From NCBI RefSeq assembly GCF_000715495.1, contig NZ_JNLX01000183.1:1-64000 (forward strand): a stretch of 64,000 bases of DNA, in the 5' to 3' direction. Shown piece by piece: positions 25,525 through 34,330 of the stretch. The stretch comes from Hymenobacter sp. IS2118 (GTDB taxonomy: Bacteria; Bacteroidota; Bacteroidia; Cytophagales; Hymenobacteraceae). The first letter of the stretch is position 1; each line of letters opens with the position of its first letter. The notes beneath the pieces were generated by a model. The model did not search any database. It was not told where the DNA came from and was given only the letters and a program-made list of their open reading frames with translations. The position numbers were made by a program, and so were the translations under genes.

Positions 25525-28500
25525 TTCTTGTTGCTGCTGGTGGTTTTGGTGCTGTCGACGCGGGCGGCGGGCTGGCTTTGCAGGGAATCCTGCAAGGCCT
25601 TCTTATCCGCCTTTTCCTCCTTGCGCTGCTCTTTCCGCTGCTCCTTTATTTCGGGTGGCAGCTTGGCAAACAGCTCTTTCAGGTTGTCATATTCGCGCTG
25701 GAACACCAGGGCCGCGCCCGTTTTGATGAGCTGACCATCGATGTCCTCGTAGGCGTTCTGGCGGAAGGCGCGCAGGCGCAGGCGGCCGTCGCGCAGAATG
25801 CTGTACTCGATGCTGATGTCGCCGGCGAAATTGCTAGCCGAGCTGCTACCCTGCGTGGCCTGCGAGCCCGCACCACCCAAGGGAATGTCGGTGCCGAGGC
25901 GCACGGAAAGGCGATTGTTGAGGAACTGGCGCTTCACGGCCACGTTCAGGTCGGTGCGGCTTTTGGCGGTACCGCTGCTGTAGTCGGCCTGGTTGGTCAC
26001 GCCCAGGTCGAGGCCCAGGCCGGAGAGGTATTTGCCGGTCAGGTTGTTGAGCTGGTCGGTGAGCACGGCGCTGGCCGAGCCGCGCAGCTGCGAGGCCACG
26101 AAGCTTTCGCTGGCGCTGCTCTCAAACGGGTTCTGCTGCAGGAAGCGGCCCAGAATCAGCAGCGAAAACACCTGCTTGCTCTGCTCCGATGTCTGGTTGG
26201 GCTGGCGCAGCTGGGCCAGCTTGGCATCCACTTGCCCACTGAGCGCGCCGCGCTGGTTTTCGGGCAGGGTAATATCGAAGCCAATGAGGGGCTGGCTGAG
26301 CTGTTCGGTCACCTTCAACTCCACGTCGAAGGGGAGGGTATTGCGGGCCGTTGTGTTGGCCACGGCGTTGTCAAGGCCCTGGCCGGCCAGTAGGTCGGCG
26401 GGCGCGGCTTCCACCTTATACACGGCGGTCACGTCGAGCTCGGCATTGTAAGGGTCGCCGCTCCACGTCAGGCTGGAGCCGGGCCGGATGCTGAAATCGC
26501 GCGAAGCCAGGTCGTAGAGCGAGAGATGGTAGGCGCCGCTGGCCACCTCCAGCCGGCCACTGAGCGTGATGGTGCCCGTGGGGTCGATGTTGGTGTTGAG
26601 CGTGCCGTTGGCGCGCACCTCCAGGTTGTCGCCGCTGATGGGGTCGATAATAATGGTAACGGGCGTCTCGTCGGTCACCGTCACCACGGCCGTGATGTCG
26701 TAGCCGGAGGCGGTTTTCACCGTGTCCAACGCCAGTTGGCGCTGCAGCATGGTATCCACGGGCGCGCTCTTGTCAATCCACTCCACAATGCCTTCCGAAT
26801 CCACCTTGTTGGCCTCCGTGCCCGGCGACTCGATGGTAAGGTTGGAGCCATCCACCACCGTCACGTTGGTGTCGATTTTGAGCAGCTCCAACGGGCCGGT
26901 CAGGCGGGTGCGGGAGTCCACTATCAGCTTGCCATAGAACAGCGGGTTGTTTTTGCGGGTACTGTTCACGGCCGTGAAATTGTCGGTAGTAGCCGTGAGG
27001 TCAAAGGCGTAGTTGATAAAGTCCTTGGTCAGCAGGTAGCCATTGGCCACGGCCTTGTTGTCGGCCGAGTCGCGCACCGTGAAGTTCTCAAACTTGATGC
27101 CTTGCTCATCAAACGTCAACTCCTGGCCGGGCAGGCGGTAGAGCGCGCCCAACTGGGTCACGGCAAACGCGGCATCGGGCGAGGTGGTGAGCACGCCGCG
27201 TACCACCGGCGCTGCGGGGGCGCCCCGCACCGTGAGCTGCCCGCGCGCGTAGCCCGCCGCCCGCTCCAGCTGCCCGAGCGAAAACGCCTGGGCCAGACGG
27301 AGTTGCAGGCGCTGGGCGTCTACGGTTAGGTTCAGGGGGGCGTTGCTGTCAGCCTGGTAGTAGCCGGTCACGCGCACGTCGTTGCCTTCGCCGCCAATGG
27401 AGCCGCTCTCGCCGCCGGTTAGGCGGGCGTCGATGTCATAGCGGTTGGGCGTTGGGTTGGTGGCATTCACGGCAATGTCGCCGATGATGGCCTTCTGGAA
27501 GGTCAGGCCCTTAATGGTGGCATCGGCGGTGAAAGCCAGGTTCTCCTTGCCGAGGTTGCGCAACTCGGCCGTGCCGTTGAGCGTGCCGGCCAGCAGGGAG
27601 TCGGACTGCTGCACGGCCTTGGCCAACTCAGCCAGGTCGAAATTGGTGAACGTGACGCCGAGTGGGGAGGTGGCCACGGCCGGGTTCTGGCTTTGCACGG
27701 CCAGCGAGCTGCGGCCGTTGGTCAGGTTGAGGCCGTCGGCCACCACCGCGCCGGTGGGGTAGTAGCGCACGTAGTTGTTGATGCCGGCGGTCCAGTTTTC
27801 ATAGTTGATTACCTGCTCCGGCGCGGCCGAAAACTGGTACACCACGTCGCCGTTGCGGCCGGGCGGGGTCAGCTCCTGCAGAGTGCCGGCCACCGCCAGT
27901 CGCTCGCGGCTGGCCGAGTCGCCGAGGATGGCCACGCGGGTAAATACCTTGTTGTCGGCCACGTTGCCGATGATGCTGGGCCGGCGCAGCTTGAGCGTTG
28001 TGTCCTGGGCGGCCTGCGCCAGCCGCAGGCCATAGTCCAGCTTGGCAGGGTCCGAATCAACGGCCAGCTTCAACGAGTCTATCCGGTAGTTGGCGTAGCG
28101 AATGACGGGAATGCTGGTGTTGGCCGTGAGGCGGGCGGCCTGCCGCGAGTAGTCGCCGCTGAGTGTGAAGGGCGAAATCTCCTTCAAATCGGGCACCAGC
28201 TTGGTAGCCAGCTTGGGGTCTTTCAGCTGGAGCGAGTAGGTGAAGCGGCGGTCGGCGGCACTGGCCACGTAGCGCACGCCGGGCAGGTCGAAATAGCGGT
28301 CGATGTGCTGCTGCAATTCGGTGGCCAGGTTCCCGAGGCGCACGTTGCCGTCAATGAGCACATTGGCAATGTCGGAGGTGATGACGGCCAGCGTGCGGTT
28401 GGCATTCTGCACGATGCGGCCGTTGAGCGAATCAAGCGGAAACCGCTGATTGTCGCGCACAATCACAATTTTGGTCCCGCTGAACGTGCCGTTGATGGTG

Positions 28501-30764
28501 TTCAAATCGGAGCCGCGCAGGTTGGCCACCAGGTCGCCCTGCACGCGCAGGTCGCCGCCGGTATAAAAGCCCAGCGCCGTGAGGTTGGCCCCGCGCAGAT
28601 TCAGCTTGGTTACCTCGTAGGTGGGGTTGTTGGCGTCGCGCAGGTTCACCACGGCGGTCAGGTCCAGGTCGAGGTTGGGGTCATCCTTGCTGCTGGCGTT
28701 GATGACGTAGCGGTTGCGGTCGAGGTCCACAGTAGCCTTCACGCCCTTGTAGGTGTAGCCGTTGTAGCGGGCGCTCTGCACGGTGGCGTTCACCTGGCCC
28801 ACCAAGGTGGCGGGGTCCTGCAAATTGCCAGTGGCGTTGATGCGGCCCGTGGCCGTGACGCGCCCAATGGTGGGGTCCTTGAGCAGCTTGCCAAAGTCGA
28901 ACCCTTTCACCGCAAAGGTGCCCACCAGCGGCTGCCGGCCATTGGCCTGGGCCTTGCCGATGTTGCCGCTAAAGGCCAGGTCGCCGTAGCTGGTACGGGC
29001 CTGCAGGTTGGTGTTGAACTGCAGCGTGGTGGGGTAGCCCTTGAACGTGCCGCTGACGGCGAACGTGGGCGGGATGCTGATGTTGTCGGGAATGCTGCCC
29101 TTGGGCGCTAGGCTGAGAATGTCGGCCCGCGACGAGCTGAACTGCCGCAAGTCGGCGTCTACGTACAGCCGCCCGTCCACTTCCGGCAGGCCCAGGATGC
29201 GGATGCGGGGCGCCTTCAGCACGGTATTGCGCAGGCCCACAAACTCGAAGTTGCGAATGGATAGGTCGCCCACGCGGCCCGCAATCTGTCCGTTCACCAG
29301 CACGCTCTGGTTGGGGCCGGTGTTGAAGGGCGGCGTGCCGGCCAGGTCCGGCGCCAGATACAGTATGTCGCGGAAACCCAGGCGCACGTCGCGCAAATCA
29401 CCCTCAATCTTAAGCTGGCCCAGCTTTTTGGTGTTGCTCAGGGCCGCCAGGCTTTCGTAGCCAATGGCCAGTTTGCGCCGAATGCGGGTGTGCGGTGTAA
29501 TCAGGTCGAGGCTGTCGAGGCGAATCTGCACCGAGTCGTACACCACGTTGGCGCGCCACGACGTGATTTTGAAGCCGCTCTTTTCGTTGCCGGCCAGGTT
29601 ATCTACCTTGGCCGTGGTGCGGTTTTCGGTGTAGCTAAGGTCGCGCGTGTTCAGCACGAGGTCCGTGAAAGCAAGGTGGTTGTAGTCCATCGCCGGTAGG
29701 CGGGTCTTCTGCGCGGGCTCATTGAAGTTGTCGAATTTCACCGCCAGCCCGCTGATGTCGGACTCGTTCAACGTCACCTTCCAGGCCATGCGCTCGCCGG
29801 TGGCAGCCTTATTCTGGTCGGCGGCCTCGTCCAGCTTGCGCACCACTTCGGCGGGGTTCACCACCCGCTCTTCTACCGGCACGTCCTGGTTCTGGGCGTA
29901 GGCGAAAGTGGTGTTTTTGAGCGTGAGCTTATTCAGCGCCACCACTTCTTTTTGCAGGTCGATGTTGTCGGCCGTAATGTCGGCCAAGCCAATATTGGTG
30001 CTGATGTACTGGCCCGACGGCGCGTTCTTGTACACAAAGCCCACGCTGTCGAGCGTGGCACGGTTCAGGCCGAACTGTACTGAAATCGGCTCGGTGGGGG
30101 CGGGGTCGTCCACTTCCGGGGCCGTTTTGGTTTGCACGATGCTGATGGCCGCACGGCGCAGCGTGGCGTTATCCACTTTATAGATGGAGTTATCCACATC
30201 CACCTCGTCCATGTTGGCCGTGAATTCGCCAATCCGGGCCCGGATGTCGGAACCGGTTATCTCATCGAGCTGGGTAAAATAAACGTTGGTGAGCCGGGCC
30301 TTGCCGATGTCGTACTTCAGAGCCGAGGCCGTTGTGTCGACCGGCGCGGTGGGGTCGGTGAAGGCATCAACGATGAAGTCATAGTTGTTCACCGAATCGG
30401 GCTCGGTGCGGGTCAGGCGCACGCGGCCGTCGTTCAGCTCCACATTCGAAATATTGACTTCGGAACGCAGCAGGGCCCAGATATCCAGGTCCACCCCCAG
30501 GTGCCCCACCGATACCAGCGTGTCGCGCTGCTGGTCGGCCAGGTACACATCGTCGAAGTTGATGGCGTGGCGGAAGTCGGTGCGAAATTTCCCGATGCGA
30601 ACGTCCGTTTTTAGCTTGTCGCGCAGGTAGCCTTCAGCCCGGCGAGCCACAAAATCCTGCCCGGAAGGAAACTGAAGGAACACCACTACTCCAATAAGTA
30701 GAAGCAGAACCAGAGCTAAAAGCCCCAGAAAACCGTAAAGGGCACGACGCAGAAAAGTGGACAA
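25521..30764 (-). CDS. tamB: TamB: inner-membrane-anchored envelope-spanning protein (DUF490)
   Basis: A 1747-residue AsmA/TamB-family protein, built of one N-terminal membrane segment (ALYGFLGLLALVLLLLIG), a long beta-rich body of about 1400 residues that forms a hydrophobic groove, and a C-terminal DUF490 domain (GTITLSGRLEVASGAYHLSL, FSLLILGRFLQQNPF, YSILRDGRLRLRAFRQN). It is thought to bridge the periplasm and move lipid or assist barrel assembly with its Omp85 partner. The tail is Lys/Glu-rich. No ATG lies at the start; TTG 30764 begins directly before the anchor, and a TTG at 30815 is an alternative. It is translationally coupled to tamL. Confidence 0.92.
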   Translation of the reverse strand: MSTFLRRALYGFLGLLALVLLLLIGVVVFLQFPSGQDFVARRAEGYLRDKLKTDVRIGKFRTDFRHAINFDDVYLADQQRDTLVSVGHLGVDLDIWALLRSEVNISNVELNDGRVRLTRTEPDSVNNYDFIVDAFTDPTAPVDTTASALKYDIGKARLTNVYFTQLDEITGSDIRARIGEFTANMDEVDVDNSIYKVDNATLRRAAISIVQTKTAPEVDDPAPTEPISVQFGLNRATLDSVGFVYKNAPSGQYISTNIGLADITADNIDLQKEVVALNKLTLKNTTFAYAQNQDVPVEERVVNPAEVVRKLDEAADQNKAATGERMAWKVTLNESDISGLAVKFDNFNEPAQKTRLPAMDYNHLAFTDLVLNTRDLSYTENRTTAKVDNLAGNEKSGFKITSWRANVVYDSVQIRLDSLDLITPHTRIRRKLAIGYESLAALSNTKKLGQLKIEGDLRDVRLGFRDILYLAPDLAGTPPFNTGPNQSVLVNGQIAGRVGDLSIRNFEFVGLRNTVLKAPRIRILGLPEVDGRLYVDADLRQFSSSRADILSLAPKGSIPDNISIPPTFAVSGTFKGYPTTLQFNTNLQARTSYGDLAFSGNIGKAQANGRQPLVGTFAVKGFDFGKLLKDPTIGRVTATGRINATGNLQDPATLVGQVNATVQSARYNGYTYKGVKATVDLDRNRYVINASSKDDPNLDLDLTAVVNLRDANNPTYEVTKLNLRGANLTALGFYTGGDLRVQGDLVANLRGSDLNTINGTFSGTKIVIVRDNQRFPLDSLNGRIVQNANRTLAVITSDIANVLIDGNVRLGNLATELQQHIDRYFDLPGVRYVASAADRRFTYSLQLKDPKLATKLVPDLKEISPFTLSGDYSRQAARLTANTSIPVIRYANYRIDSLKLAVDSDPAKLDYGLRLAQAAQDTTLKLRRPSIIGNVADNKVFTRVAILGDSASRERLAVAGTLQELTPPGRNGDVVYQFSAAPEQVINYENWTAGINNYVRYYPTGAVVADGLNLTNGRSSLAVQSQNPAVATSPLGVTFTNFDLAELAKAVQQSDSLLAGTLNGTAELRNLGKENLAFTADATIKGLTFQKAIIGDIAVNATNPTPNRYDIDARLTGGESGSIGGEGNDVRVTGYYQADSNAPLNLTVDAQRLQLRLAQAFSLGQLERAAGYARGQLTVRGAPAAPVVRGVLTTSPDAAFAVTQLGALYRLPGQELTFDEQGIKFENFTVRDSADNKAVANGYLLTKDFINYAFDLTATTDNFTAVNSTRKNNPLFYGKLIVDSRTRLTGPLELLKIDTNVTVVDGSNLTIESPGTEANKVDSEGIVEWIDKSAPVDTMLQRQLALDTVKTASGYDITAVVTVTDETPVTIIIDPISGDNLEVRANGTLNTNIDPTGTITLSGRLEVASGAYHLSLYDLASRDFSIRPGSSLTWSGDPYNAELDVTAVYKVEAAPADLLAGQGLDNAVANTTARNTLPFDVELKVTEQLSQPLIGFDITLPENQRGALSGQVDAKLAQLRQPNQTSEQSKQVFSLLILGRFLQQNPFESSASESFVASQLRGSASAVLTDQLNNLTGKYLSGLGLDLGVTNQADYSSGTAKSRTDLNVAVKRQFLNNRLSVRLGTDIPLGGAGSQATQGSSSASNFAGDISIEYSILRDGRLRLRAFRQNAYEDIDGQLIKTGAALVFQREYDNLKELFAKLPPEIKEQRKEQRKEEKADKKALQDSLQSQPAARVDSTKTTSSNKK

Positions 30765-30923
30765 AGCAGAAGGGGGTAAGCAGCAAACATAACAGGGCGC
30801 GTACCCCAAACGCAAAATGTCCGGCCGGGGTTGGCAATCCTTCGTATCCAGGATTATATAAAAATGCCTGATGCGGGCTGTAAGGCACTGGCCTTATCTT
30901 GCACCCCCAAACCCACCGATTGC

Positions 30924-33701
30924 ATGATAATACGTTTTTCCTTGCCCTACCGTACCGTGCTCGGGCAGCGGTTAGCCGTGTGCGGCTCACACCCCGCCCT
31001 CGGCAGCTGGCAGCTGGCCACCGCGGCCCCTATGCACTACGACGAAGCCACCGGCTGCTGGCAATACGAGCTGACCGTGGCCGACGCGACCGGCGAGCAG
31101 TCGCTTACCTACAAGTACGTGTTGCTTGATGCCAACACCGGTGGCGAGCACTGGGAGTTTGGCCCCAACCGCGCGGTGGCCTACCACGCCGCCCAGGCCC
31201 CGCGCCTGCACCTGGCCGATTACTGGCGCGCGCCCGCCCAACCCGAAAACGAGCTGCTGACCGCCGCGTTCACCAAGGCGCTGTTTCGGCGTGTATCATT
31301 GGCACCTGCCGCCCCGGCCGCCAAGGGTAAAAAAGCGAAATCAACTCCTGCCGGTTCCGCCAGCTCCGCAAAGGCGCCCGCCGCCGGCGAAACGCTTTTC
31401 CGGCTCCTGGCGCCGCGCGTCGAGCCTCAGCAGCAGCTCTGCATCCTCGGCTCCGACCCGGCGCTGGGCGCCTGGGATAACACCAAAGCCCTCGTGCTGG
31501 CCGATGGCGAGTACCCCACCTGGGCAGCGGCCGTGCGGCTGGCCAAGCCAGAGGTGGAAGGCTTCTATAAATATGCCATTTGGGATGCGCGGGCCGGCCA
31601 CGCCCTGGCGATGGAAGGCGGCGAAAACCGCCGGGTGCCCGCCACCACCGACCAAACGGCCGCCCGCGTTTTCAACGACGAAGCCTACCGGTACCCCGAT
31701 GCCTGGCGCGGCGCCGGCGTGGCCCTGCCCGTCTTTGCCATGCGCAGTGAGCAGGGCCTCGGGGTAGGGGAATTCTCCGACCTGAAGCTGCTGACCGACT
31801 GGGCCGTGCAAACCGGCCTGAAACTGGTGCAGATTCTGCCCATCAACGACACTACGGCCACCCACACCTGGGTCGATTCGTACCCGTACGCGGCCATTTC
31901 GGTGTTTGCCCTGCACCCGCAGTTTATCCACCTCGAAGGCATTGCCGCGCTCAAAGATAAGAAAGCCGCTAAGGAGCTGGCCCAACTCAAGCAGGAGCTG
32001 AACGCCCGGGACTTTGTGGACTACGAGCCGGTGATGAACGCCAAGTGGAAGTTTCTGAAGCTGCTCTATCAGCAGGAGAAAAAAGCTTTCCTGGCCGACG
32101 CCGCGTACCGCGAATTCTACGCCAGCCAGGCCGAATGGCTGGTGCCCTACGCTGCTTTTTCGGCCCTGCGCGACCGGTTTGGCACGGCCGATTTCCAGCA
32201 GTGGCCCGCTGAGTTCCGGACCCCGCCCAACCTGGATGAGCTGACTGCCGAAACCGCCGCCGACTACGATGAATTCGGCCTGTTCTTCTTCGTGCAGTTC
32301 CACCTCGACCAGCAGCTGCTCGCCGCCGTGGACTACGCCCGCGGCCGCGGCGTGGTGCTGAAAGGCGACCTGCCCATCGGCATCTACCGCCACTCCGTAG
32401 ATGCCTGGACCCAGCCCGAGCTCTACCACATGGACCGCCAGGCCGGCGCCCCACCCGATGATTTCTCCACCACCGGCCAGAACTGGCGCTTCCCCACCTA
32501 CAACTGGGAGCGCATGGCCGCGGACGACTACAAGTGGTGGAAGCAGCGCATGGGTCACCTCAGCCGCTACTTCGACACCCTGCGCATCGACCATATTCTG
32601 GGCTTTTTCCGCATCTGGGAAATGCCCATCGAGTCGGTGGAAGGCTTGCTGGGGCACTTTTCGCCCGCGCTGCCCCTGCACCGGCACGAGATTGAGCGCC
32701 GCCTGGGCTGGTTTGATTACAGCCGCCTCTGCGAGCCTTACATCCGCTGGCATATGCTCCAGGCTATCTTTCAGGGCGAGGCAGAGGCCGTGTTCAATGA
32801 GTATCTGTACGATGCCAGCTACGGCCGCATTCACCTCAAAGCGGCGGTGGACGACCAGCGCAAAATTGAGGCCTGCATTGCCGCCAAAGTGGCCGCCGAA
32901 CCCGCGCACGCCGACTATTTCGCCTGGCTGCAAAAAGGCCTGTTCCAGCTCGTGAACGAGGTGCTGTTCGTGCCTGCCGGCGACGATTTCTACCACCCGC
33001 GCATTACCCTAAATAAGAGCTACTCATTCCGGGAGTTGTACTCCGACGATGACCGTCGCCGTCTCTACGACGACATTTACGTGGACTTTTTCTTCCGCCG
33101 CCACGAGGAATTCTGGCGTCAGCAGGGCCTGGTGAAGCTGCCGCCCGTGCGCTATGCCACCAACATGCTCATCTGCGGCGAGGACCTGGGCATGGTGCCC
33201 GCCTCGGTGCCCGGCGTGATGAAGGAGCTGGGCATTCTGGGCCTGAACGTGCAGCGCATGCCCGCCAACCCCGAAACCGAGTTCAGCCATCCCAACGATG
33301 CTGCCTACCTGAGCGTGGTGACGCCTAGCAGCCACGACACCAGCACCGTGCGCGGCTGGTGGGAAGAAGACCGGGTGCGTACCCAGCGCTTCTTCGAAAC
33401 CATTCTGGGCCACTGGCGCGAAGTGGCACCGTTCTACTGCGAGCCGTGGGTAGCGCGCGAAATCCTGGTGCAGCACCTGCATTCACCCGCCATGTGGGCC
33501 ATTTTCCCGCTCCAGGATTTGTTGGCTATGGACAGTGGCCTGCGCCGCGCCAATCCGCACGACGAGCAAATCAACGTGCCCAGCAACCCCACCCATTTCT
33601 GGAAGTACCGCCTGCACCTGCCCCTTGAAGAGTTGGTGGAAGCCGTGGGCTTCAACGAGCCACTGCGGGCCCTGGTGAAAGCCAGCGGCCGCGACTCATA
33701 A
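30924..33701 (+). CDS. malQ: 4-alpha-glucanotransferase with two N-terminal CBM20 domains
   Basis: A 925-residue amylomaltase/disproportionating enzyme (GH77) that moves glucan segments during maltodextrin or glycogen metabolism in the cytoplasm. Two starch-binding CBM20 modules come first: about 1-115, with GSHPALGSWQLATAAPMHYD, and about 155-265, with LGSDPALGAWDNTKAL. The GH77 domain carries RIDHILGFFRIWEMP (nucleophile Asp556), CGEDLG (acid/base Glu753) and SHDTST (Asp805). Two CBM20 modules and a longer catalytic region are the plant DPE2-like architecture rather than the shorter classical MalQ. The start at 30924 is the first ATG that gives MIIRFSLPYRTVLGQRLAVC. It is divergent from tamB. 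Confidence 0.93.
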   Translation: MIIRFSLPYRTVLGQRLAVCGSHPALGSWQLATAAPMHYDEATGCWQYELTVADATGEQSLTYKYVLLDANTGGEHWEFGPNRAVAYHAAQAPRLHLADYWRAPAQPENELLTAAFTKALFRRVSLAPAAPAAKGKKAKSTPAGSASSAKAPAAGETLFRLLAPRVEPQQQLCILGSDPALGAWDNTKALVLADGEYPTWAAAVRLAKPEVEGFYKYAIWDARAGHALAMEGGENRRVPATTDQTAARVFNDEAYRYPDAWRGAGVALPVFAMRSEQGLGVGEFSDLKLLTDWAVQTGLKLVQILPINDTTATHTWVDSYPYAAISVFALHPQFIHLEGIAALKDKKAAKELAQLKQELNARDFVDYEPVMNAKWKFLKLLYQQEKKAFLADAAYREFYASQAEWLVPYAAFSALRDRFGTADFQQWPAEFRTPPNLDELTAETAADYDEFGLFFFVQFHLDQQLLAAVDYARGRGVVLKGDLPIGIYRHSVDAWTQPELYHMDRQAGAPPDDFSTTGQNWRFPTYNWERMAADDYKWWKQRMGHLSRYFDTLRIDHILGFFRIWEMPIESVEGLLGHFSPALPLHRHEIERRLGWFDYSRLCEPYIRWHMLQAIFQGEAEAVFNEYLYDASYGRIHLKAAVDDQRKIEACIAAKVAAEPAHADYFAWLQKGLFQLVNEVLFVPAGDDFYHPRITLNKSYSFRELYSDDDRRRLYDDIYVDFFFRRHEEFWRQQGLVKLPPVRYATNMLICGEDLGMVPASVPGVMKELGILGLNVQRMPANPETEFSHPNDAAYLSVVTPSSHDTSTVRGWWEEDRVRTQRFFETILGHWREVAPFYCEPWVAREILVQHLHSPAMWAIFPLQDLLAMDSGLRRANPHDEQINVPSNPTHFWKYRLHLPLEELVEAVGFNEPLRALVKASGRDS

Positions 33702-33753
33702 AGTGCGAAGCCACAGGTTTCAATAAGCCGGGTCAGGCAAGTGACTCCGTTTA

Positions 33754-33798
33754 GCCCAAACAAAAAGGCTGCCCTCATGGGCAGCCTTTTTGTTTGGG
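33754..33798 (+). terminator. Intrinsic terminator of the glucanotransferase gene
   Basis: CCAAACAAAAAGGCTGCCC pairs perfectly with its complement across a TCAT loop and ends in a TTTTTGTTTGG tract. It is about 55 bp after the stop. Confidence 0.9.
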
Positions 33799-34116
33799 GG
33801 CAGCGCCCGCGTACTGGCATGGCTCTGCCAGGCGCGAATTTCACCAGCTACCGGCAAGCGCGGGGGGCGTACCCTACCTCTTTTTCGCATTCCACTTCGT
33901 GACGAGTATAAGTCCATCAATCTCTATCCCAAATGGGACGCCCGCTTTTTTTAATGTAAGAAATTAAAAAATAATAAAGACATTTAAAAACATAGAAGAC
34001 GCTTTTGGAGCGCTTGCCATCGGTCGTTTTCGATATTCTACCCAGTTGGGCATCTCCATTGCCTTGCCGTACGGTCCCTTTCGCGTGGTTGTAAAAGCTA
34101 TTCACCGAAAATCGAA

Positions 34117-34147
34117 TTGCACTATAAGCAAAACGAAAGTACCTTTG
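34117..34147 (+). promoter_or_regulatory. Strong Bacteroidota-type promoter of the giant DUF11 gene
   Basis: TTG (34117-34119), a 20-bp spacer and the exact TACCTTTG (34140-34147). This is the best promoter match in the window. It leaves a leader of roughly 175 nt before the ATG at 34331. Confidence 0.7.
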
Positions 34148-34330
34148 AAGGCTGAAACTGAATGAAAGAATAAGATGATTTTTATAAACTCTTTCTCTAC
34201 TTCTACAAACACCCCTTTTTGTCACTTTTTTACGGATTCAGCACTGCCCTTTTGCCTGTTGTAAGAAGCCTCGCTGAAAATCTGCCTTAACTACAACTAA
34301 CTCAACTTTTTTGCTTAATCGTTACTTCTC

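Larger units (their letters stand above)
33702..34330. other. Intergenic region ahead of the giant surface-protein gene
   Basis: It holds the malQ terminator (33754-33798), AT-rich sequence, and the promoter of the downstream giant gene. A leader of about 180 nt follows the predicted start site. No gene is supported in either strand. Confidence 0.55.

Noticed and set aside
26526..29111. Several long plus-strand frames inside tamB
   Set aside because: tamB is clearly coding on the minus strand; the antisense translations have a shadow-type composition (rich in H, G, V, A).
31341..32996. Long open frame antisense to the glucanotransferase gene
   Set aside because: It mirrors a highly conserved GH77 coding sequence with GC-rich codons, has no recognisable domain and lacks its own promoter; a shadow frame.
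33917..34225. Minus-strand ORF of 102 codons in the promoter region of the giant gene
   Set aside because: The AT-rich, Phe/Ser/Tyr-heavy translation without a domain overlaps the best promoter in the window.
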